64,000 bases of DNA, from positions 1,364,001 through 1,428,000 of the forward strand of contig NZ_CP046582.1 in assembly GCF_018141005.1 (NCBI RefSeq), in the 5' to 3' direction. This document shows, in pieces, positions 27,236 through 35,978 of this stretch. Positions within the stretch are counted from its first letter, which is position 1; each line of letters opens with the position of its first letter. The stretch is from Erwinia sp. E602 (GTDB lineage Bacteria > Pseudomonadota > Gammaproteobacteria > Enterobacterales > Enterobacteriaceae). The notes under the pieces are model-generated. The model was not told the DNA's origin and did no database searches. It saw only the letters and a list, made by a program, of their open reading frames with translations. Made by a program: the position numbers and the translations under genes.

Positions 27236-27787
27236 ATGGAAGAGGTTAACCGCGTCAGTAACATTATTGATGAATATGAGGAGAAGATTGCCCGTGCCAC
27301 TCTTCTGTATCAATATAAGACGAGTCGTTATCAGGATGTTCTTGAGACGTTAAAAAATCTTGAGAGCAACGTGCTTAAGCTTTTTTCATCACTGAGCATT
27401 TTTGTCACGGTATTTGTGATTATTATCCGCTATAACACCGGGGTCCTTCTGCATGTGGCTCCTTCACCCGCGCAGGCCGCTGCACTGACGGCAGCAGGCG
27501 TGGCCTTCGTTACTCTTTGCAGCGCCTGGTCTTATGTATTCAGAGCTGTTGCATCCGCCAATCGGGCCGAATTTCCTCTTGAAGAGGTGGATGATGATTT
27601 TCATAATGAAGATCGGGAGCGTACTCTTTCATTACTGATTAACTGGTACTCAGCAGCGATTAAAGACGTTGAGGTTCAATATAACGCGAAGTCGTTACTG
27701 GTCGGAAAAGCATTTAATGATATGATTTTTACCGGCTGTGGGTTTATTGTTTTTGCTGTTTTTATCTATTTTATCAATATTGCCTGA
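27236..27787 (+). CDS. Unrecognised membrane protein, first gene of an AT-rich pair
   Basis: 183 residues. The N-terminal 48 residues are charged and helical (DEYEEKIARATLLYQYKTSR), followed by membrane segments at about 50-66 (FSSLSIFVTVFVIIIRY), 82-104 and 162-182. A soluble acidic stretch lies between the second and third (FPLEEVDDDFHNEDRERT). No known family is evident; the charged-helix-plus-helices layout loosely recalls small membrane effectors of bacterial conflict systems, but that is a resemblance of shape only. It is clearly AT-richer than its neighbours. GAGGTGAAGG precedes the ATG, and the partner gene starts 10 bp after the stop. Confidence 0.8.
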   Translation: MEEVNRVSNIIDEYEEKIARATLLYQYKTSRYQDVLETLKNLESNVLKLFSSLSIFVTVFVIIIRYNTGVLLHVAPSPAQAAALTAAGVAFVTLCSAWSYVFRAVASANRAEFPLEEVDDDFHNEDRERTLSLLINWYSAAIKDVEVQYNAKSLLVGKAFNDMIFTGCGFIVFAVFIYFINIA

Positions 27788-27797
27788 GGAATTGGTT

Positions 27798-28064
27798 ATG
27801 TCTATCCCTGAAAAGCTTGACGAAACTAACAGTTTTCTCGATCTTGATAATGGCGGCAAGCGTACGTTATTGCCGGCTATCGCCCGTGGTTATCTTGGCG
27901 AATTCAAAAAACCCATTTCTCACCACAAAAAGTCAGGCCTGTTAGGTAACTATAAAGACCTGCTGGCGTGGGAGAAAGAACAGAAGGCGCTGAAAAAGGC
28001 GCAGCGCGGGCCGCGAAAACCGCTGAAACAGGTGCTGATGGAGGCGCTGAAACGTTTATTTTAG
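27798..28064 (+). CDS. Unrecognised small basic protein, second gene of the pair
   Basis: 88 residues, no membrane segment. The N-terminus MSIPEKLDETNSFLDLDNGG is acidic; the rest is strongly basic (KKPISHHKKSG, WEKEQKALKKAQRGPRKPLK) and ends in an amphipathic helix (QVLMEALKRLF). The start at 27798 has TGAGGA upstream; longer readings overlap the membrane protein. The 10-bp spacing makes an operon almost certain. Function is unknown; a charge-complementary partner of the acidic loop of the upstream product is a guess. Confidence 0.75.
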   Translation: MSIPEKLDETNSFLDLDNGGKRTLLPAIARGYLGEFKKPISHHKKSGLLGNYKDLLAWEKEQKALKKAQRGPRKPLKQVLMEALKRLF

Positions 28065-28165
28065 CCGTCGTTCGCCTGGCGGCCAGCGATCCCGCAGGCC
28101 GTCAGGCTTGAACCCCCGGCTATCATTGGGCATCATTCCTCCTCGCTGGAAATTATGGAGGCATC

Positions 28166-29413
28166 ATGCAGCATCTGGAATCACTCCTCGGGCACGTCGG
28201 TATCGTGCTGACCCCGACCACCTCGCCGCTGGTTATCTTTGGCATCATCCTGTTCACCGCGCTGCTGGTTCACCTGATCCTGCACCGCGTGGTGCTGCGC
28301 ACCTTCGAGAAGCGCGCCGCCGCCAGCAGCCATCTCTGGCTGCAGGTGATTACCGGCAATAAGCTGTTCCAGCGGCTGGCGTTTACCCTGCAGGGGGTGA
28401 TTGTCAACGTGCAGGCGCTGCTGTGGCTGCAGCCGGGCAGCGACGTGGCGGCGATCGTCACCACCTGTGCCCAGCTGTGGGTGATGGTCTTCGCGCTGAT
28501 GGCCTTTTTCTCGCTGCTGGATGTAATTTTCGGCCTGTCGCACCGCTTTGCTTTTGCCTCACAGTTTCCGCTGAAGGGCCTGTTTCAGGGGATAAAGCTG
28601 CTGAGCGCGATTCTGCTCGGCATTATGATTATCTCGCTGCTGATCGGTAAATCACCGGCGATCCTGATCAGCGGGCTGGGCGCGATGGCCGCGGTGCTGA
28701 TGCTGGTGTTTAAGGACCCGATCCTTGGGCTGGTGGCCGGTATTCAGCTGTCGGCGAACAGCATGCTCAAGCTCGGCGACTGGCTGGAGATGCCCAAATA
28801 CGGTGCCGACGGCGCGGTGACCGATATCGGCCTGACCACGGTGAAGGTGCGCAACTGGGATAACACCATTACCACTATTCCGACCTATGCGCTGGTTTCC
28901 GACGCCTTCAAAAACTGGAGCGGCATGTCGGCCTCCGGCGGGCGACGCATTAAGCGCTGTATCAACATTGATACCACCAGCATTCGTTTTCTCACCGAAG
29001 ATGAACTGCAGCGGCTGACCCGTGCGCGGCTGCTGCAGCCCTATCTGGCCGAGCGCAGCGAGCAGATCGCCAGCTGGAACGTCGATAACAAGGCGGATGA
29101 TTCCGCGCTTAACCAGCGGCGGATGACCAATATCGGCACCTTCCGCGCTTACCTTAACGCTTATTTACGTCAGCATCCGCGCATCCGCCAGGATATGACG
29201 CTGATGGTGCGCCAGCTGGCGCCGGGCGCAGAAGGGCTGCCGGTGGAGGTGTATGCCTTTACCAGCACCGTGGTGTGGCTGGAGTATGAGAGCATTCAGG
29301 CGGATATCTTCGACCATATCTTTGCGGTGGTCGACGAGTTTGGCCTGCGCATTCACCAGTCACCGACCGGCAGCGATCTGCGGTCGCTGGCGGCGCTGCG
29401 GCAGGGGGAGTAA
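28166..29413 (+). CDS. ybdG: Mechanosensitive channel YbdG (MscS family)
   Basis: 415 residues, the same length as E. coli YbdG, a miniconductance mechanosensitive channel of the inner membrane. There are five hydrophobic segments before the pore helix ([20 protein letters not shown], residues about 167-186). The beta domain ([37 protein letters not shown]) and the C-terminal alpha/beta domain characteristic of the YbdG/YnaI-long group follow. GGAGGC precedes the ATG. It is a monocistron, convergent with terW. Confidence 0.93.
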   Translation: MQHLESLLGHVGIVLTPTTSPLVIFGIILFTALLVHLILHRVVLRTFEKRAAASSHLWLQVITGNKLFQRLAFTLQGVIVNVQALLWLQPGSDVAAIVTTCAQLWVMVFALMAFFSLLDVIFGLSHRFAFASQFPLKGLFQGIKLLSAILLGIMIISLLIGKSPAILISGLGAMAAVLMLVFKDPILGLVAGIQLSANSMLKLGDWLEMPKYGADGAVTDIGLTTVKVRNWDNTITTIPTYALVSDAFKNWSGMSASGGRRIKRCINIDTTSIRFLTEDELQRLTRARLLQPYLAERSEQIASWNVDNKADDSALNQRRMTNIGTFRAYLNAYLRQHPRIRQDMTLMVRQLAPGAEGLPVEVYAFTSTVVWLEYESIQADIFDHIFAVVDEFGLRIHQSPTGSDLRSLAALRQGE

Positions 29414-29444
29414 CAGGTGAGGATAGGGTAAATGGCCTGCCGTT

Positions 29445-29488
29445 CTGCCGTTGCGTACCCGCCGCCAGGCGGCGGCAGGTAACGGCAG
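29445..29488. terminator. Long GC hairpin between convergent ybdG and terW
   Basis: CTGCCGTT pairs with AACGGCAG and the inner CCGCCGCC pairs with GGCGGCGG, giving a 44-nt two-part stem. There is no T-run, so it may act as a roadblock or mRNA end stabiliser rather than a true intrinsic terminator. Confidence 0.5.
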
Positions 29489-29508
29489 GGTGGGGGGCAA
29501 GCCTGAGA

Positions 29509-29988
29509 TCAGGATCTGCGCGGCGGCTGTTGCGCCTGCAGGCGCTTCAGCAGGTCATCCAGGCCGCTCTCCACCAGCATTTCTACCGCCTCACTGCGCG
29601 TGGTTTCGCTCAGCCGGACGATGCGGTCGATTTTACGCAGCACAGACATGCGCAGCGAAAGCGAGACGGCTTTTTTCTTCTCTTTATCCAGCGACACGTG
29701 GCTGACCTGTTCGCTCTGCTTCAGCCGGGCGTTCACCTCCAGCGCTTCGGTCATGCGCCGCAGGTTCTTTTTATCCAGCTGCCCGGCGACGGTCAGCTGG
29801 TAGGTGTGGCTGGCGCGGCTGTACCTGATCTCGGCCGACCAGGTGTCGCGCAGCTCTTTCAGCGCCCGCGTCAGGGTCGGTTCGGAACAGTCGAGATCGT
29901 GCAAAATAGCGGTTGCCGAGACGGGTTTGCCGCTGCCGAGCAGTGAAGCTAACCGGTAAATACGTGCCTGACGGGTACTCAGCTGCAT
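29509..29988 (-). CDS. terW: Ter-system regulator TerW
   Basis: 159 residues: an N-terminal winged helix (TRQARIYRLASLLGSG, then VSATAILHDLDCSEPTLTRA) and a C-terminal ribbon-helix-helix-like or coiled segment (KKKAVSLSLRMSVLRKIDRI, SEAVEMLVESGLDDLL). The sequence resembles TerW of plasmid- and island-borne ter clusters, described as a DNA-binding protein acting on the ter promoter. It ends the leftward operon, 82 bp after the CitE-like gene. The start codon has a weak ribosome site. The probable target is the AT-rich 35074-35393 spacer. Confidence 0.82.
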   Translation of the reverse strand: MQLSTRQARIYRLASLLGSGKPVSATAILHDLDCSEPTLTRALKELRDTWSAEIRYSRASHTYQLTVAGQLDKKNLRRMTEALEVNARLKQSEQVSHVSLDKEKKKAVSLSLRMSVLRKIDRIVRLSETTRSEAVEMLVESGLDDLLKRLQAQQPPRRS

Positions 29989-30070
29989 GTTCTGTAAACG
30001 CCTGCGTTAATAGATGAAGGTGATGTGGCGCCCTCCTGGCATCAACCCGGGTGACAATATCAGTAATTTC

Positions 30071-31030
30071 TTAAATCTCAGGTAAATAACCGGCGGAAAA
30101 ACGGCGCAGCGGCTGGCCCGCTTCCGGCGCGATGCCGTACACCTGCGCCCTGGCGAGGATCGCCGCCGCCCAGCGCCGGTGCGTTGCCGGTTCACACATC
30201 GCACCCTGCGACTTAAACACCGCCTGGCTGGAGTTAAGAATACGTAACGCATCCTCATGATCGCTGGCCGACACCATCAGCGCCTGCTCAATAATGGCGA
30301 TCTGGCTGGGGTGGATGGCGGTTTTACCCACCAGCCCGTGGGCGATATCCAGCGCCAGTTCGCTGTCCATAATCTGCCGGTCGTCAATATGCTCACAGAC
30401 CGGTGCGGTCAGCGCGAAGTCCCGCGAGCCGAACACGGCGATCAGCATCTGAATGGTGTAACCCATCGGGCTGTCGTACAGCGTGTAGTGGCGCGAACGG
30501 CGCAGCGCAAGAATGTTCATCAGGTCGTTGCCACCGATGCGCAGCGCCAGGATACGCGACCTTACGGGATGCTGCTGCAGCGTCTCTGCCAGCTCGCGCA
30601 TCTGCAGCACGTCAAACACCTCTTCCGTCTCCAGGGTTGGCATCAGGCTGAGGTGGCTGTGCTCGAGGATCTGCCACCAGACCGGCAGCGAATCGCGGGT
30701 AAATTTCGGCAGCACCAGCCCGTCTACCGCGGCCAGATCGCAGTTTTCCACCAGCCACGCGCCCATCTCACTGTGGCGCGGGCGGATAAACACCAGCGGC
30801 CAGTGCGCGCTGCCGGCGGCATGACGCGCCGCGTTGAGGCTGTTCAGCACCTGCTGCAGGTTGTGCAGCGCCTGCGGCAGATCGTCCTCGCCGATGGCAT
30901 CTTCAAGGCAGATCACCAGCGAACGCAGGCCGGGGATTTTGTTATGCAGAATAACGTCCGCAATATCATCGCGTACGGCGGGCATATACAGCGTGGCCCC
31001 CAGCTGCCAGGGGGAGAGACGTGGCGTCAT
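30071..31030 (-). CDS. CitE-like HpcH/HpaI aldolase/lyase of the Ter-associated operon
   Basis: 319 residues with the CitE-type TIM barrel: LRSLVICLEDAIGEDD, the phosphate/CoA arginine in FIRPRHSEMG, LVLPKF, the metal-binding LMPTLETEEVFDV, RIGGNDLMNILALRR and the C-terminal GLVGKTAIHPSQI. CitE-like proteins cleave or form C-C bonds in CoA esters or related acids. In Ter clusters the enzyme is thought to belong to a biosynthetic module for an unknown nucleoside-like metabolite. Its ATG overlaps the stop of the preceding gene. Confidence 0.88.
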   Translation of the reverse strand: MTPRLSPWQLGATLYMPAVRDDIADVILHNKIPGLRSLVICLEDAIGEDDLPQALHNLQQVLNSLNAARHAAGSAHWPLVFIRPRHSEMGAWLVENCDLAAVDGLVLPKFTRDSLPVWWQILEHSHLSLMPTLETEEVFDVLQMRELAETLQQHPVRSRILALRIGGNDLMNILALRRSRHYTLYDSPMGYTIQMLIAVFGSRDFALTAPVCEHIDDRQIMDSELALDIAHGLVGKTAIHPSQIAIIEQALMVSASDHEDALRILNSSQAVFKSQGAMCEPATHRRWAAAILARAQVYGIAPEAGQPLRRFSAGYLPEI

Positions 31031-32109
31031 CAGAGCACCTTTTTGATGATGGTCACAGCACGATACTGACCGATATCGTCACCGGCGACGGTGATGGTCA
31101 GCCCCTTTTCCCGCGCCAGCGACACCAGCAGCGCCACGTCCGCGTCGTCCAGCGAGCGCACTAACACGTGATCGGGTACCCGGCGCAAAACGGCACGGGT
31201 AGCTTCGGCGATGCCCGGCTTGATGCGGTTAACGCTGTCGACCTGATACCGCGCCGCCAGCAGGGCGATGGTGGCGTCGCTGCGTGCCGCCAGGCGCTGC
31301 TGTGCTGCCGGGTCCTGCACGCAGGCGGGCAGGGGCTCCCCGGCCAGCGGCGCGGCGCGGGCGGCCACGAGATCGGTCAGCCGCTGGCTGCAGTCGTACT
31401 GCGCCAGATGGTTGCAGAGCACGCAGCCGTGCAGCCCCTCATCGGCCCACAGCGAGCGTGAAATCAGGCCGGAGACCGGCGCGCCCATAATGCCGAACGG
31501 GATCAGCCAGTCGTCATCGCTGGCGGAAAGCCAGGCGCGGCCGCAGGGATCGGCCAGCACCACCAGCCGCGGCTGCGCCGGATAGCCGGGCCGCCCGCGC
31601 AGCGAGCGAATTAACTCGCCGGTGATCGCCCCTTTACCGGTCCAGCCATCGACAAACACCGTGCCCGCGGTGCCATGACGTGCCTCAATCCAGCTCAGCG
31701 CCGCACTGTCAATGCCGCGATCGCGGATAATGCTGATGCCATAGTGGTGTGACGGGTGGCCCATCGCGCGCAGCGCCTGGTGCAGCATCACGCCCAGCGG
31801 CACGCCGGCGCGCACCAGGCTGACCAGCACCACCGGCGTTTCGCCATACTGTGCGGCCAGCGCCCGCGCCAGTTGCGTGACTTCGCGCGCCAGCCGGTCG
31901 GCTCCCTGCTCCAGCGCCTGTTCAAACAGCGCCAGATGCTCGCGCCCCGGCTCCGGCTCCTGGCTGAGCATCTCTGAGTAGTGGCGCGAGCCGGACTGGA
32001 TCAGCTGCTCTTTGCGTTCGACCGGCGTCATCTCGATCTCTACCGGCTTCAGCAGAAAATGGACGTCCTGCGCCCGGTACGATCCGGAAAAAGAGCCCGA
32101 CTCAGCCAT
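31030..32109 (-). CDS. StiP-like protein with C-terminal PELOTA-type domain
   Basis: 359 residues. The N-terminal about 270 belong to the phosphoribosyltransferase-related StiP family: SRHYSEMLSQEPEP, VVLVSLVRAGVPLGVMLHQA, GTVFVDGWTGKGAITGELIR (PRPP-loop-like) and the cysteines in LHGCVLCNHLAQYDCSQRL. The last 80 residues (HVLVRSLDDADVALLVSLAR, ending AVTIIKKV) fit the PELOTA RNA-binding fold reported for these proteins. The start MAESGSFSGS (32109) lies just inside the 3' end of the HAD gene; the longer frame is shadow sequence. Biochemical role is unknown. Confidence 0.85.
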   Translation of the reverse strand: MAESGSFSGSYRAQDVHFLLKPVEIEMTPVERKEQLIQSGSRHYSEMLSQEPEPGREHLALFEQALEQGADRLAREVTQLARALAAQYGETPVVLVSLVRAGVPLGVMLHQALRAMGHPSHHYGISIIRDRGIDSAALSWIEARHGTAGTVFVDGWTGKGAITGELIRSLRGRPGYPAQPRLVVLADPCGRAWLSASDDDWLIPFGIMGAPVSGLISRSLWADEGLHGCVLCNHLAQYDCSQRLTDLVAARAAPLAGEPLPACVQDPAAQQRLAARSDATIALLAARYQVDSVNRIKPGIAEATRAVLRRVPDHVLVRSLDDADVALLVSLAREKGLTITVAGDDIGQYRAVTIIKKVL

Positions 32110-32884
32110 GCGGCGATTCTCCAAAAATAGTCTGGTTAATACGTTCGGCAAACTGGCTCTGGCGCGGTAAACCGTACCAGCTGCACAGCTTCATAAAGCG
32201 GTGATCGCTCAGGCTGTCGCCCAGCCCGATCACCGGAAACACCCCGCGCTCGGCGCGCAGTTTTTCCAGCAGGTAGCTGACCGCCAGCCCTTTTTCCACC
32301 ACCAGCGGCAGCCAGGCGACGTTATTGCTGTTGCGGTGCAGGTAATATTTTGTCGCCGGGAAGCGGCGGTCGATCTCATCGGCGATGGCGTACAGCTCAT
32401 CCAGCTGCGTGCTGTCGCGGTGCTTCATCACCAGGTAAACCGGCGTGTCGTCATACTCGTAGTTGATCCGCGCCCAGCCGTTAATATTGCGTTCGGCCAT
32501 CAGCGCGGTAATCGTCTGCTGCATGGCCAGCAGCTCGTCGCGATAGGGGCGCAGCTTCTCCAGCATCAGCGCGCGCCAGCCGGCGTCCTCCTCACCCTGC
32601 GGGTTAAGGATCACCGCGCCGTGGGTGGCGACAGCCCAGGAGTGAAACGGGATCTTCACGCGGGCGATCTCTTCGGTTCCGCGCGCGGTCACCGGGATCA
32701 GCTCGCCGTGTTCCAGCATCCAGTCCACCAGCATCGCCTGCTCTTCGGTCATAAAACTGCGCGGCTGCAGGCTGCGATCCAGCGCGCCGGTGCGGAACGG
32801 CTCGAGCGCCAGCTCGTCGACCATTTTGCGGCGGGTCTGGAACAGGGTGTCGTCGAGATCGGAAAAAATTACTGGTTTAATCAT
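32102..32884 (-). CDS. HAD-superfamily phosphatase of the Ter-associated operon
   Basis: 260 residues. Motif I is FSDLDDTLFQT (nucleophile Asp9), motif II is LIPVTARGTEE, and the C-terminal motif IV is VIGLGDSLSDHRFM with its metal-binding Asp residues. The insertion cap lies between about 85 and 190. It resembles sucrose-phosphatase or trehalose-phosphatase-like members of the family. It probably removes phosphate from the product of the ATP-grasp/PRTase pathway. The ATG at 32884 overlaps the end of the PRTase gene by 8 bases. Confidence 0.88.
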   Translation of the reverse strand: MIKPVIFSDLDDTLFQTRRKMVDELALEPFRTGALDRSLQPRSFMTEEQAMLVDWMLEHGELIPVTARGTEEIARVKIPFHSWAVATHGAVILNPQGEEDAGWRALMLEKLRPYRDELLAMQQTITALMAERNINGWARINYEYDDTPVYLVMKHRDSTQLDELYAIADEIDRRFPATKYYLHRNSNNVAWLPLVVEKGLAVSYLLEKLRAERGVFPVIGLGDSLSDHRFMKLCSWYGLPRQSQFAERINQTIFGESPHG

Positions 32885-34004
32885 AGCTGACGATCTCCAC
32901 GCGGTCGGCAACGCGGCTGAGGGCCTCGGTGAGCTGCGGATCGATGCTCTCTGCCGGCGTCTCGCTGCACAGCAGAATGCGGTCAAAGCGCTGGTGCGCC
33001 ACGTTATAGACAAAATTAGGAATACCCTGGCCGTAGTTATCGCTGAAGGCGATCGCCGACTCAATGGCGAAGCCGGGGGCGATCGGCGAGCGGGTAGTGG
33101 AGCTGTAACGCACCTCGGCCCCCTGCGCCGCCAGCCGTTCTGCCAGCAGGAACGGTTCCCAGACAAACTCGCTGGTGCCCAGCACCAGAATGGTCTCGCC
33201 CGTCTGTGCCTGCAGGTGGCGGCCGAGATCGGCGGCCGGTGCGGTCATCCCCAGACGGCCCCAGCTCTGCCTGCCAGTGATGGTTACGCTGCCGGCGGCG
33301 CTGACGTTCACCGCCGGCATCACCGGCAGGGGCGCGTCCGGCAGCGGCTGCCAGTCCCAGTGGCCCTGGATCAGCGAAACGCTGCTGACCGGCACCGGGC
33401 TGCGCTGCGGCAGCGCGTCGCCGCTCCAGTCGGTCAGCGTCACGGCAATGACCTGCTCAACCTGATCCAGGCCGCCCTCTTTCTGCAGCGCCTCCAGCAG
33501 GTTAATAAAGGTATTGCCGGTGGTGGCTTCATCGTCGATCAGCACCAGCGTGCGGGTGGCCAGCACGCGCTGGCGCAGCGCGGGGTCGGCCGGCAGGTAG
33601 ATCAGATGATCGGTGGCGTGGCTGTGCGCCTCTTTAAACTCGCACAGCAGCTCGCCCGGCTGCGGATGGCGTGTCGACGTCAGATAGATCGCTTCGCTGA
33701 AGCGGCCACGCAGCTCATCAAACACCCCGGCACCCAGCCCGACGGCGGTTTCGGCCATGCCGATAAACAGCACCGGGCCATCGGCAACCGGCGGGAAGCG
33801 GTCGGCCAGCTGGCGATAGACGCCGCGCATGGTCTGCGGGCGGACCGGAATATGCCGGCCGAGCACCTTACTGACGAACAGAAAGGCCCGCTTCGGGTTA
33901 CGGCGTTCGGCGATCTCAAACAGATCGTCCGGCAGAATGTGGCCGCCGGTCGGCGTAACGCTGAGCGTGCCGCAGGAGAGCGTTCGGCTCCAGGGGGATG
34001 TCAT
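32877..34004 (-). CDS. Phosphoribosyltransferase with C-terminal TRSP domain
   Basis: 375 residues. The PRTase half has the PRPP loop LVLIDDEATTGNTFINLLEA (about residues 150-170) and the Ter-type N-terminus GTLSVTPTGGHILPDDLFEIAERRNPKR, given here in two parts of one block. The C-terminal half (from about 240) is the TRSP domain with GRQSWGRLGM, LVLGTSEFVWEPFLLAERL and RYSSTTRSPIAPG. Such fusions occur almost only in Ter-linked operons and are predicted to act on ribose phosphates. The ATG at 34004 has AAGGAT eight bases upstream, preferred to a TTG at 34022. Confidence 0.88.
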   Translation of the reverse strand: MTSPWSRTLSCGTLSVTPTGGHILPDDLFEIAERRNPKRAFLFVSKVLGRHIPVRPQTMRGVYRQLADRFPPVADGPVLFIGMAETAVGLGAGVFDELRGRFSEAIYLTSTRHPQPGELLCEFKEAHSHATDHLIYLPADPALRQRVLATRTLVLIDDEATTGNTFINLLEALQKEGGLDQVEQVIAVTLTDWSGDALPQRSPVPVSSVSLIQGHWDWQPLPDAPLPVMPAVNVSAAGSVTITGRQSWGRLGMTAPAADLGRHLQAQTGETILVLGTSEFVWEPFLLAERLAAQGAEVRYSSTTRSPIAPGFAIESAIAFSDNYGQGIPNFVYNVAHQRFDRILLCSETPAESIDPQLTEALSRVADRVEIVSYD

Positions 34005-34014
34005 CAGGCTATCC

Positions 34015-35073
34015 TTAATCAATGCGGTTGGTCAGGGACGGGCAGTACGTGACTGCCGTGGTCAGCGCGCGCACGGTGGCCGGCGTGAAACCCTGGCGGG
34101 CTTCATCCATCACCTGCTGCTGGCTGAGCAGGCCAAACTGGCGCAGGGCAAACAGCGCCGGCAGGTTGACCCCGCTCAGGCGGGTATAGCCGATGCCGCC
34201 GGAAGGGCGCATATTAATTTCCAGCAGCAGCGGATTGCCGTGGTGGTCGTTGCGGGTCTGTACGTTGACCAGGCCGTCCGCCTGCATCGCCGCCGCGCAG
34301 GCCTGCGCCAGCTCGAAGGCCGCGCCGCTGTTCTCCAGATGCTGCAGCGCGCCCTCTTTGCGCCGCGCCACGGCGGCCAGCACCGTTCCGCGCTCCACCA
34401 GCATATCGACCGAGTATTCCGGCCCCGGCAGCCACGGCATCAGCACCAGCGGCTCGCTCTCCGGCGCCGCTTCCAGCGCCTGCAGGTAGGTGGCGGTCTG
34501 CACCCGGCGAGAATCCGGCTGGCTGAAAGCCGCCATCGGCGACGCACCGTCATCAAACCGCCAGAATCCCATGCCATAAATACCCTGTACCGGTTTTACG
34601 CACAGCGGCAGGCCGTCAAACGGACGGCTGGCGATCAGCTCGCGCAGCTGGCTGGCAGAGTCGGCGCGCAGCGAGGGCACCACCGGCAGATTAAGGCTCT
34701 CCATATGGCGGGCAAAGGCGACCTTATCATCCGCCAGCGCCAGCCACTCATCGCTCACCGCGCCGGTGGTCAGGCGGGCACCGCTGGCTTCGATCGCTTC
34801 GCGTCGTGCGGCAAACCAGCGCACGTTGCGGCCGGTATGAATTGCCTCAATGCCGTGGCTGCGCACGGTGTGCAGGATAAAGGCAAGACGCTCTTCATCG
34901 TCTGCCGGTTCGCTCAGCGCATAATCGGCCAGCGAGAGGATCTCATGACGCTGATGGCGGTGCGAGGCATAAACGGATACCGGATGCAGGTACTGCCCGG
35001 CACCCGCCTGGATGCCCTGAATGATATCCCGCTGGGAGGATAACCCTTCCATAAGCCAAATTTTACGCGTCAT
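34015..35073 (-). CDS. ATP-grasp enzyme, first gene of the leftward Ter operon
   Basis: 352 residues. ATP-grasp features: LADDKVAFARHMESLNLPVV leading into the ATP-binding domain, PLCVKPVQGIYGMGFWRF (phosphate-binding lysine and Gly-rich loop), LVLMPWLPGPEYSVDMLVE and the metal-binding EINMRPSGGIGYTRLSG. It should ligate a carboxylate to an amine or thiol using ATP; substrate unknown. Distance to the PRTase gene is 10 bp. Transcription starts in the spacer shared with terZ. Confidence 0.88.
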   Translation of the reverse strand: MTRKIWLMEGLSSQRDIIQGIQAGAGQYLHPVSVYASHRHQRHEILSLADYALSEPADDEERLAFILHTVRSHGIEAIHTGRNVRWFAARREAIEASGARLTTGAVSDEWLALADDKVAFARHMESLNLPVVPSLRADSASQLRELIASRPFDGLPLCVKPVQGIYGMGFWRFDDGASPMAAFSQPDSRRVQTATYLQALEAAPESEPLVLMPWLPGPEYSVDMLVERGTVLAAVARRKEGALQHLENSGAAFELAQACAAAMQADGLVNVQTRNDHHGNPLLLEINMRPSGGIGYTRLSGVNLPALFALRQFGLLSQQQVMDEARQGFTPATVRALTTAVTYCPSLTNRID

Positions 35074-35393
35074 TAGTCGGTTCCGTGCTGGAAGTTTGCG
35101 GATGGGAATGGGGTAGCAGTGTAGTAAGCCGTTAAAATGCTGTCAATCATAATATGATGAAAGACTGGTTGGGTAAATATAGACATTTTAATGTAAAGTA
35201 ATGTCATTTACCGGGCGTTGTTACTCATTTGCATAAGCTGTTAACTTATTGTTTGTTATGGATAAATAAAATTTCTCTGCAATGGTAAAAAATTATTCTT
35301 GTGAGAAATGGGCATCATGATATGATTTTTGACTTATGGAGCAGGGTGGTGAACACCATTGCCTTTTCAAACCCCTTTTGAAGGAATGATGAC
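35074..35393. promoter_or_regulatory. AT-rich divergent control region of the Ter system
   Basis: 320 bp without genes, strikingly AT-rich against its flanks. A possible rightward promoter is TTGTGA (35299-35304), 16 bp, TATGAT (35321-35326), about 70 bp before terZ. An inverted repeat GACATT-N12-AATGTC covers 35182-35205, and GTTACT, GTTAAC and GTTATG recur at 35220-35260. These are candidates for TerW binding, not proven. Confidence 0.55.
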
Positions 35394-35978
35394 ATGGTTT
35401 CATTAAGCAAGAACCAGACGGTTTCACTGAGTAAGCACTCTTCCGCGCTGAACAAACTGCATTTCGGCCTGGGCTGGGATCCGATCAAAAAGAAAGGTCT
35501 GATGGGCAAGCTGTTTGGCGGCGGTAACGATGCCATCGACCTTGATGCCAGCTGCATCCTGCTCGACGCCTCCGGGCACAAAATCGATACGGTGTGGTTC
35601 CGCGACCTCGACTCCTCCTGTGGGTCGGTGGTGCACAGCGGCGATAACCGCACCGGCGAAGGCGATGGCGATGACGAAGTGATTAACGTCGACCTGACGC
35701 GGCTGCCGGCGCAGGTCGAGTACCTCGCCTTCACCGTGAACAGCTTCCGCGGCCAGACTTTTAACGAAGTGGAAAATGCCTTCTGCCGCGTGGTCGATCA
35801 GAACGGTAAAGAGCTGGCCCGCTATCAGCTGAACGAGCAGGGCAGCCATACCGGTATTGTGATCGCCTCGCTGCGCCGCAACGGCGGCCAGTGGGACTTC
35901 ACCGCCCATGGCCAGGCCAGCAGCGGCAAAACCATCGATGCGATGCAGAGCGATATCCTCGCCACGGTGGTGCGCTAA
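35394..35978 (+). CDS. terZ: Tellurium resistance protein TerZ (TerD family)
   Basis: 194 residues with the Ca-binding TerD fold: VSLSKNQTVSLSKHSS at the N-terminus, HFGLGWDP, IDLDASCILLDASGHK and the acidic signature [22 protein letters not shown] short insert KKKGLMGKLFGGGND after the GWD motif is typical of TerZ rather than TerD/E. It is cytoplasmic or membrane-associated, part of the phage inhibition, colicin and tellurite stress complex. GAAGGA precedes the ATG. First gene of terZABCDEF. Confidence 0.96.
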   Translation: MVSLSKNQTVSLSKHSSALNKLHFGLGWDPIKKKGLMGKLFGGGNDAIDLDASCILLDASGHKIDTVWFRDLDSSCGSVVHSGDNRTGEGDGDDEVINVDLTRLPAQVEYLAFTVNSFRGQTFNEVENAFCRVVDQNGKELARYQLNEQGSHTGIVIASLRRNGGQWDFTAHGQASSGKTIDAMQSDILATVVR

